Source of the DNA: Scleromatobacter sp045810265
GTDB lineage: Bacteria > Pseudomonadota > Gammaproteobacteria > Burkholderiales > Burkholderiaceae_C
Assembly: GCA_045810265.1 (NCBI GenBank)
Contig: JBJMWF010000080.1
Coordinates: 1-13,519 of the forward strand
Direction of reading: 5' to 3'
Length of the DNA stretch: 13,519 nt
In this document: piece after piece, positions 7,335 to 13,519 of the stretch
Layout: the number at the start of each line of letters is the position of its first letter
How positions within the stretch are numbered: position 1 is the stretch's first letter
Translations under genes and position numbers: made by a program
The notes under the pieces: model-generated
What the model was told of the DNA's origin: nothing
Database searches by the model: none
What the model saw: the letters and a program-made list of their open reading frames with translations, nothing else

Positions 7335-8495
7335 AATTCGCATCGACGTTTCGCCCGGATTTCCGCCATCGCGCTGGCCGCCGCCGTCTCGCTCGGGGCA
7401 GCCCAGGCCGCCGAGCCCATCAAGATCGGCGTCGCGGAAGCCCTGTCGGGCGGCGCGGCGCAGTACGGCATCAGCATTCGCAATGGCTTCCAGATGGCGG
7501 CCGACGAGATCAACGCGGCCGGTGGCATCAACGGCAACAAGATCGAGCTGGTCATCGAGGACGAGCAAGGCAAGAAGGACGAGGCGATCAACGCCTTCAA
7601 GAAGCTGATCTTCCAGGACAAGGCGCTGATGCTGTTCGGCCCCACCCTGTCGAACTCCGCCGCCGCCGCCGACCCGATCGCCCAGGCCGCCCACATCGTC
7701 GTCTTCGGCACCTCCAACACGGCCGACGGCATCACCACCATCGGCGACCACGTGTTCCGCAATTCGGTCACCGAGGCCGACGTGCTGCCGGTCACGATCA
7801 AGGTCGCCGCCAAGGTGGCCAAGATCAAGAAGGTCGCCGTGCTGTACGGCAACGACGACGTCTTCACCAAGAGCGGCTACGACGCCTTCAAGAAGGCGCT
7901 CGACGACCAGAAGATGCCGGTCACGACGACCGAGACCTTCGCCAAGGGCGACGTCGACTTCAAGGCCCAGCTGACCAAGATCAAGGCCACCAACCCGGAC
8001 GCCATCGTGCTGTCGGCCCTGATCGCCGAAGGCGCGCCCATCATGGTCCAGGCCCGCCAGCTGGGCATGAACCTGCCCTTCATCGGCGGCAACGGCATGA
8101 ACTCGGTCAAGGTGTTCGACCTGGCCAAGGGCGCGTCGGACGGCCTGTGGGTGGGCAGCCCGTGGTCGATCGAGAACCGCACGCCGGAGAACAACAGCTT
8201 CATCATCGCCTACACCAAGAAGTACAGCTCGCCGCCCGACCAGTTCGCGGCCCAGGCCTACGACGCGATGCACATCGCGACCGAGGCGTTGAAGAAGGTC
8301 AAGCTGAGCGGCGACCTGGCCAAGGATCGCGAGGCGCTGCAGGCCGCGCTGCCCGCGGTCAAGTGGAACGGCGCGACCGGCGCATTCGCCTTCCGCCGCG
8401 TCACAGACAAGGCTGGCAAGCCCGCCGGCTACGACGCCAACCAGACGCCGATCGTCAGCACCACGCGCGGCCGCAACTACGAAATCGAGAAGTAG
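7332..8495 (+). CDS. livK: Branched-chain amino acid/amide (HAAT) ABC transporter periplasmic substrate-binding protein
   Basis: 387 residues from the GTG start (392 from the ATG at 7317). A classical Sec signal peptide with basic HRRFAR and a hydrophobic core ends at AAQA, predicting cleavage before AEPIKIG. The mature part is a type I periplasmic-binding fold (Peripla_BP_6/LivJ-LivK): IKIGVAEALSGGAAQYG at the start, NGFQMAADEINAAGGINGNKIELV, then DEQGKKDEAINAFKKLI, and a hinge/lobe region with FAKGDVDFKAQLTKIKATNPDAIVL. It captures substrate in the periplasm and delivers it to LivHM. It is first in the liv cluster and is separated from livH by 115 bases with GC-rich stem-loops, consistent with higher expression of the binding protein than of the permeases. 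Substrate could be Leu/Ile/Val, an amide, urea or an aromatic acid; sequence alone does not decide. Confidence 0.95.
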   Translation: MNSHRRFARISAIALAAAVSLGAAQAAEPIKIGVAEALSGGAAQYGISIRNGFQMAADEINAAGGINGNKIELVIEDEQGKKDEAINAFKKLIFQDKALMLFGPTLSNSAAAADPIAQAAHIVVFGTSNTADGITTIGDHVFRNSVTEADVLPVTIKVAAKVAKIKKVAVLYGNDDVFTKSGYDAFKKALDDQKMPVTTTETFAKGDVDFKAQLTKIKATNPDAIVLSALIAEGAPIMVQARQLGMNLPFIGGNGMNSVKVFDLAKGASDGLWVGSPWSIENRTPENNSFIIAYTKKYSSPPDQFAAQAYDAMHIATEALKKVKLSGDLAKDREALQAALPAVKWNGATGAFAFRRVTDKAGKPAGYDANQTPIVSTTRGRNYEIEK

Positions 8496-8497
8496 AG

Positions 8498-8535
8498 CCC
8501 CCACGCTCCCGCTGGTCGCTGCCCCCCGAGGGGGC
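8498..8535 (+). repeat. GC-rich REP-like intergenic element, copy A (livK-livH gap)
   Basis: Begins two bases after the livK stop. It shares with copy B an identical 19-base core, GTCGCTGCCCCCCGAGGGG (8515-8533), and an 11/12-matching block just upstream (CCCCCACGCTCC against CCCCCTCGCTCC). It contains a perfect stem-loop, GCCCCC-CGA-GGGGGC (8521-8535), followed by further GC-rich complementarity (GCCGG repeats to about 8565). There is no T-tract, so it is not a standard terminator, but it could stabilise the livK message end or limit read-through. In one frame it codes SLPPEG. Confidence 0.6.
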
Positions 8536-8610
8536 CGGCCGGTTCGGCGCCGGCAGAGCCGGTCGCTTCCCTCCCTTGACTCAACCCGCGCCCTGACCGG
8601 GCGGACTCCT

Positions 8611-9492
8611 GTGCTCGAACAGCAGCTCTTCAATGCCTTGTCGCTCGGCTGCGTCTACGCCCTCTTCGCCCTCGGCTTCACGCTGGTGTTCGGCGTGCTG
8701 GGCGTGGTCAACCTCTCGCAGGGCGCGGTCTTCATGGTGGGCGCCTATGCCGCGCTGACCGCCATCACCAAGATGGCCTTTCCGCTGTGGGCGGCCATCC
8801 TGTTCGCATTCGCCTTCTCGGGCCTGCTGGGCGTGCTGATCGACCGCCTGGTGCTCAAGCCGCTGCGCGCCCGCAATGCGCCGCACCTGATCCCGATGAT
8901 CGCCACCATCGGCCTGGCGATCGCCATCAACAGCCTGGTGCAGGGCACGTTCGGCGCGGAGAACCAGCGCTTTCCCAGCGAGGTGTTGCCGCAGGACTCG
9001 CTGCAACTGGCCGGCGTCAGCGTCACGGTGCTGGAGCTGGGCATCATCCTGGTGTCCTTCGTGCTGATGACCGTGCTGATGATCACGCTGAAGAAGACGC
9101 AGCTGGGTCGTGCGCTGCGTGCGATCGCCGAGTCGCCGAAGGCGGCGCGCCTGCTGGGCATCAACGTCGACGGCCTGTTCCTGCTGACCTCGTTCGTCGC
9201 CGCCGGCCTGGGCGGCATCTCCGGCGTGCTGATCGGCCTGTACTCCAACGCGCTGTTCCCGCTGATGGGCCAGCCGATGCTGCACAAGGGCATCGCGGTC
9301 ATCATCCTGGGCGGCATGGGCGACATCCGCGGCGCTATGTTCGCGGGGCTGTTCCTCGGCTTCGCCGAGGTGCTGTCGGTGGCCTACATCGGCTCGGACA
9401 TGCGCGACGCCGTGGCCTTCGGCCTGCTGTTCCTGGTGCTGCTGGTGCGGCCCAAGGGGCTGTTCGGCAGCGTCCAGGAACGAAAGGTATGA
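8611..9492 (+). CDS. livH: Branched-chain amino acid/amide ABC transporter permease (LivH)
   Basis: 293-residue inner-membrane permease, about eight hydrophobic segments, of the LivH family that pairs with LivM. Signatures: LSLGCVYALFALGFTLVFGVLG (10-31), VNLSQGAVFMVGAY (33-46), the cytoplasmic coupling segment GRALRAIAESPKAARLLGIN (166-185) that contacts the ATPases, and LGGMGDIRGAMFAGLFLGFAE (233-253). Length is typical. Translation begins at a GTG (8611) with a weak GCGGA five bases upstream; no better start precedes it. The stop TGA overlaps an ATG (ATGA at 9489-9492) that opens a short ORF leading to livM. Confidence 0.95.
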   Translation: MLEQQLFNALSLGCVYALFALGFTLVFGVLGVVNLSQGAVFMVGAYAALTAITKMAFPLWAAILFAFAFSGLLGVLIDRLVLKPLRARNAPHLIPMIATIGLAIAINSLVQGTFGAENQRFPSEVLPQDSLQLAGVSVTVLELGIILVSFVLMTVLMITLKKTQLGRALRAIAESPKAARLLGINVDGLFLLTSFVAAGLGGISGVLIGLYSNALFPLMGQPMLHKGIAVIILGGMGDIRGAMFAGLFLGFAEVLSVAYIGSDMRDAVAFGLLFLVLLVRPKGLFGSVQERKV

Positions 9493-9572
9493 CCCCCTCG
9501 CTCCTCCCGTCGCTGCCCCCCGAGGGGAAGCCCGGCTTGGCTCGGGTGCGACCCTCGCTTCCCGGGATCTGA
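9489..9572 (+). CDS. Possible 27-residue coupled small ORF between livH and livM
   Basis: ATG at 9489 overlaps the livH stop (ATGA). AGGA at 9476-9479 lies nine bases upstream, so initiation by coupled ribosomes is plausible. The peptide starts MTPSLLPSLPPEGKPG, is rich in Pro/Leu/Arg and ends at TGA 9570-9572, eight bases before the livM ATG. It runs through repeat copy B. No domain is recognisable. Either it is a translated linker that delivers ribosomes to livM, which has only a distant GGGA of its own, or a chance frame through a repeat. Existence as a functional peptide is doubtful. Confidence 0.3.
   Translation: MTPSLLPSLPPEGKPGLARVRPSLPGI
9492..9529 (+). repeat. GC-rich REP-like intergenic element, copy B (livH-livM gap)
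   Basis: Starts at the last base of the livH stop. It holds the same 19-base core as copy A (9509-9527) and the same upstream C-rich block with one substitution and a one-base length difference. Its stem is shortened (CCCC/GGGG) compared with copy A. Both copies directly abut the 3' end of the upstream gene, a typical location for REP-like elements. Confidence 0.6.
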
Positions 9573-9580
9573 CAACAACG

Positions 9581-10453
9581 ATGCTTGAAACCCTAGACAA
9601 TTTCTGGTCCATCTACAGCAACCTGGTGCTGTCGCTGGGCACCGCTTCCCTGCTCGCACTGTCGATCTACCTGACGCTGTCGTGCGGCATGCTGGCCATG
9701 GCCAACGCCGCGTTCATGGGCATCGGCGCGTACACGGCGTCCATCCTGACCATGAATTTCGGCTGGCCCTTCCCCGCGGTGATCGCGGCCGGCATGGCGG
9801 CGCCCGCGCTGGTGGCGTTCATCATCGGCAAGCCGACGCTGCGGCTGTCCGGCGTCTACCTGGCGATGGCCACGCTGGCCTTCGGCGAGGTGGTGCGGCT
9901 GGTCATCATCCGCGCCGAAGGCCTGACCGGCGGCGCGCTGGGCCTGAACGGCATCCCGCAGCTGACGCAGTGGTGGCATGTGCTGCTGGCCGTGGTGCTG
10001 GTGCTGGCCCTGCTGGCGCGGCTGCGGCGCTCGAAGATCGGCCGCGCCTTCGAGGCGATCAAGGAGGACGAGACGGCCGCCGGCCTGATGGGCATCGACG
10101 TCAACGGCCACAAGATGCTCGCGTTCGCGCTGGGCGCGGCCGTCGCCGGGCTGGCCGGCGTGCTCAACGCCCACCTGACCTTCTTCATCGGCCCGCAGGA
10201 ATATGGCTTCGACCGTGGCGTCGAGATCCTGACGATGACCATCCTGGGCGGCATCAACAGCCTGTTCGGCCCGGTGATCGGCGCCGTCATCGTCACGCTG
10301 CTGCCCGAGCTGCTGCGCAGCTTCAAGGACTACCGCGCCGTGGCCAACGGGTTGATCCTGGTGCTGATCGTGCTGTTCTTGCCCAAGGGCTTGTGGAACC
10401 CGGCCTGGATGCGCCGGGTGCTGGGACTGCGCAAGAAGGGAGTGACGCCATGA
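9581..10453 (+). CDS. livM: Branched-chain amino acid/amide ABC transporter permease (LivM)
   Basis: 290-residue inner-membrane permease of the LivM family and partner of LivH. Signatures: LTLSCGMLAMANAAFMGIGAY (31-51), RLSGVYLAMATLAFGEVVRL (88-107), the loop GLTGGALGLNGIP (114-126), the ATPase-coupling segment GRAFEAIKEDETAAGLMGID (154-173), and ILGGINSLFGPVIGA (221-235). Length is at the short end for LivM, without a long N-terminal extension. ATG at 9581 has no close strong Shine-Dalgarno (GGGA 13 bases away), so expression may lean on coupling from upstream. The C-terminal RKKGVTP codons hold AAGGGAG, which could serve as a ribosome binding site for the next short ORF. The stop TGA (10451-10453) overlaps that ORF's ATG. 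Confidence 0.95.
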   Translation: MLETLDNFWSIYSNLVLSLGTASLLALSIYLTLSCGMLAMANAAFMGIGAYTASILTMNFGWPFPAVIAAGMAAPALVAFIIGKPTLRLSGVYLAMATLAFGEVVRLVIIRAEGLTGGALGLNGIPQLTQWWHVLLAVVLVLALLARLRRSKIGRAFEAIKEDETAAGLMGIDVNGHKMLAFALGAAVAGLAGVLNAHLTFFIGPQEYGFDRGVEILTMTILGGINSLFGPVIGAVIVTLLPELLRSFKDYRAVANGLILVLIVLFLPKGLWNPAWMRRVLGLRKKGVTP

Positions 10454-10515
10454 GCGCCGCCCGGCCGCCCGAAGGCGCTCGCCTCGCAGTGCGCAGCACG
10501 GAGATTGTCAAATGA
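10450..10515 (+). CDS. Possible 21-residue coupled small ORF bridging livM and livG
   Basis: ATG at 10450 overlaps the livM stop, and its own TGA (10513-10515) overlaps the livG ATG (10512), so both ends form ATGA junctions. AAGGGAG ends seven bases before the ATG, the best Shine-Dalgarno in the operon after that of livK. The peptide begins MSAARPPEGARLAV and is basic, with no known domain. The livG ribosome binding site GGAG (10500-10503) lies inside it. The exact fit between both neighbours suggests a coupling role, but a coding function for the peptide is unproven; the segment also looks like a Burkholderiales intergenic repeat containing GCCGCCCGAAGGCGC. Confidence 0.35.
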   Translation: MSAARPPEGARLAVRSTEIVK

Positions 10516-11305
10516 GCGATCTCCTGACGCTGACGAACGTCTCACGCCACTTCGGCGGCCTCAAGGTGCTGCAGGACGTCTCGTTCGCCGTTCGTCCCGG
10601 CACCATCTCCGGCCTGATCGGGCCCAATGGCGCCGGCAAGACCACGGTCTTCAACCTCATCACCGGCCTGCTGCCGCCCACCACCGGCGACATCACGCTG
10701 GAAGGGACCAGCCTGCTGGGTCGCAAGCCGCACCAGATCACGCGCAGCGGCATCGCGCGAACGTTCCAGAACATCCGCATCTTCAAGGAGATGACGCTGC
10801 TGGAGAACGTGATCGTGGGCATGCACCGCCATCTGGACTACGGCGTGCCGGGCCTGATCTTCGCGTTGCCCAAGTACCGTGCCGCGGAGCGCCGCGCCCG
10901 CGACCGCGCGCGCGAGCTGCTGTCGTGGATGAAGCTCGACCACAAGGCCGACGACCTGGCCGACAACCTGTCCTACGGCGCGCAGCGCAAGCTCGAGATC
11001 GCGCGCGCGCTCGCCACCGAGCCCACGCTGCTGCTGCTGGACGAGCCGGTGGCCGGCATGAACAGCACCGAGAAGACCGAGCTGATGCGCGAGATCGTCA
11101 ACATCCAGGGGCGCGGCTACACGATCTTCATGATCGAGCACGACATGCGCTTCGTCATGGGCCTGTGCGAGGAGATCTCGGTGCTGAACTTCGGCAAGAT
11201 CATCGCGCAAGGCGGCCCGGAGCAGATCCGCAGCGATCCGCAGGTCATCGAGGCCTATCTCGGCCGCGAGGACGACGAGGTGTCGGTCACGCCGGGAGAA
11301 GACGA

Positions 11306-11309
<4 letters not shown>
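10512..11309 (+). CDS. livG: Branched-chain amino acid/amide ABC transporter ATP-binding protein (LivG)
   Basis: 265-residue cytoplasmic ATPase that with LivF powers LivHM. Walker A is GPNGAGKT (37-44), Q-loop Gln86 (ARTFQNIRIF), signature LSYGAQRKLEIARAL (153-167), Walker B LLLLDEP (173-179) and switch His210 (IEHDM). VAGMN after Walker B and the long insert between Q-loop and signature (about 110-150) are LivG hallmarks. A GGAG eight bases before the ATG supports the start. The TGA stop overlaps the livF GTG (GTGA at 11306-11309). The acidic C-terminal tail EDDEVSVTPGEDE is a little longer than usual. All catalytic residues are present. Confidence 0.96.
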
Positions 11310-12009
<700 letters not shown>

Positions 12010-12025
<16 letters not shown>

Positions 12026-13519
12026 ACGGCCGGCGCCGGCGACACGGCCGCAGGCGCGTCGACCATCGCGCGCCGCAATTCGCGTAGCAGCTCCTGCGGC
12101 GGCGTGGGCTTGGGCAGCACGCGCAGGCCGCCCGAGACGGCGTCCTCGAGCTGCTTCGCGTAGCCGGTGATCAAGACCACGGGCAGGTGCGGCCACAGCT
12201 CGCGCAGGCGGAACGCCAGGTCCATGCCGCTCAGCTTGCCCGGCATCTCGATGTCGCTCAGCACGATGTCAGGCAGCGCGGCGCTGGCCTGCAGCCCAGC
12301 CAGGGCGGCGTCGGCGTTCCACTCGTGCTGCACCTGCAGGCCGGCGGCCTGCAGGATCGCGGCGGTCGATTGCGCGACGTCGTCGTTGTCCTCCACCAGC
12401 AGGACGCGGCCGGCCATGGGCCCGGGATCGGTGACGGCCAGGGCCGCCGGCGAGTGCGCCAGCGGATGTTCGGCCGGCAGCAGCATCTCGACCGTCGTCC
12501 CCACGCCCGGCTCGCTGGCGATGCGCGCGCGGCCGCCGGCCTGCGCACAGAAGCCGTGCACCTGGCTCAGCCCGAGGCCGGAGCCGGCCTCGTTCATGCG
12601 GGTGGTGAAGAACGGCTCGAACACGCGCGGCAGCACGTCGGCGGCGATACCGACGCCCGTATCGACGACGGCGATGGCCACCATCGTGGTGCCGTCCTCC
12701 GAGGCGCCTTCGTTGCGGGCGGCGATGCGCAGCCGGCCGCCGCCGGGCATCGCATGCTTGGCGTTGATCGCCAGGTTGATCAGCGCCAGCTCCAGTTCCG
12801 CGGCATCGACGCTGATCGGGCAGACGTCGGCATCGACCAGGATCTCCATCTCGATGCGCGAGCCCAGCGTGCTGCGCAGCAGCCCTTCGGTGCCCGGCAG
12901 CCACGACTGCAGCGCTATGACCTCGGGCCGCAGCGCCTGCTTGCGCGAGAACGACAGCAGCTGGCGCGTGAGCCGGGTGCCGGACTGCACCGCGCGCGAC
13001 ATCGCCTGGATGTGGCGCTCCTGGCCGAGCTCGGGGTGCAGGTGCCGGTGCACGTGCAGGCTGCTGCTGACGATGGCCAGCAGGTTGTTGAAGTCGTGCG
13101 CCACGCCGCCCGTCAGCTGGGCCAGCGTCTCGAGCTTCTGGCTTTCCTGCCGGCCCTTTTCCGCCGCGGCCCGGCGCTGCACGGCCTCGTTGAGCGCGGC
13201 GGTGATGGCCTGCTCGCGGCGCGTCTTGCGCAGCGCCACCAGCGACACGTAGCTCAGGCCCGCCGTCACCGGCACCAGCAGCGCGGCCAGCAGCGCGACG
13301 AAGTGCAGCCAGCTGCTCAGCATCGCCGTCCGGCTGACGCCTGCGACCACATACAGCGGATAGTCGCCCACGCGCTGAAAGCTGACGAAGCGCCGCTGGT
13401 GGTCGCGCGGCGAGGTCGTCTCCAGGTGGCCTTGTCGCTGGCCCGCCTTCACGAGTGCGAAGACATCGTCGTTCATCTTGGCCGGCGGCGCTTCGTCGGA
13501 GGGAGTCGACGGCGGCCAG
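12010..13519 (-). CDS. Hybrid sensor histidine kinase with C-terminal receiver (partial, N-terminus beyond right edge)
   Basis: The frame is open through the right edge, so the first internal ATG (13476) is probably not the start; residue numbers below count from it. Order: the tail of a periplasmic Cache-like sensor (RRFVSFQRVGDYPLYVVAGVSR, about 28-49), a transmembrane helix (about 55-80), a coiled linker, HisKA with GGVAHDFNN (His127), HATPase with N-box NLAINAKHAM, G1 VDTGVGI, FEPFFTT and GSGLGLSQ, then a receiver (about 355-472) with Glu362-Asp363, phospho-acceptor Asp408 (LSDIEMPG), Thr437 and Lys456. All key residues are intact. It is the same architecture as the kinase at 1354-3546 and shares the MPGxxSGxDLA receiver motif, so the two are paralogues. 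No partner regulator is visible. Its 3' end runs into livF, but convergent orientation gives no proof of a functional link with transport. Confidence 0.93.

Overview
The window is GC-rich, densely coded chromosomal DNA with strong third-position G/C bias. Gene content and intergenic elements suggest a betaproteobacterium of the order Burkholderiales (Comamonadaceae, or the Rubrivivax/Roseateles group). This is inferred from protein character and from the 'PPEG'-coding intergenic elements; there is no rRNA or marker gene to confirm it. I see no tRNA, rRNA, CRISPR array, transposase or phage gene, and no gap over 300 bases without a gene.

Layout. (1) 1-103: the 3' end of an unidentified rightward gene. 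(2) 72-1292: a metal-homeostasis pair, with a ZIP-family metal transporter (minus) divergent from a Fur-family, probably Zur-like, repressor (plus). They share a short AT-rich intergenic region with an operator-like dyad. (3) 1354-7172, all on the minus strand and transcribed right to left: a TonB-dependent siderophore receptor of the Fiu/PiuA type, a PiuC/YbiX-type Fe(II)/2-oxoglutarate dioxygenase, a PepSY-type membrane protein, and after a 96-base gap a hybrid sensor histidine kinase. A clear Fur box lies over the receptor promoter. (4) 7332-12025, plus strand: a complete branched-chain amino acid/amide type (HAAT) ABC importer in the order livK-livH-livM-livG-livF. (5) 12010-13519, minus: a second hybrid histidine kinase, cut by the right edge of the window and overlapping the end of livF by 16 bases.

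How the parts work together. Iron-limited cells should relieve Fur repression at 7219-7237. They would then make the outer-membrane receptor, the cytosolic dioxygenase thought to act in catecholate iron use, and the inner-membrane PepSY protein. The liv cluster encodes binding protein, two permeases and two ATPases; its substrate cannot be read from the sequence. Each hybrid kinase has a membrane sensor, a kinase core and a C-terminal receiver, with no output domain or separate regulator visible beside it.

Most of the window is conventional. The least conventional structure is in the liv operon: its three longer intergenic junctions each hold a short GC-rich element reading 'PPEG'. Two of these elements are also tiny ORFs that start on the upstream stop codon (ATGA overlap) behind a Shine-Dalgarno-like sequence and run up to or into the next gene's start. 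They could act as translational-coupling or expression-balancing devices, or be Burkholderiales REP-like repeats with no coding role.
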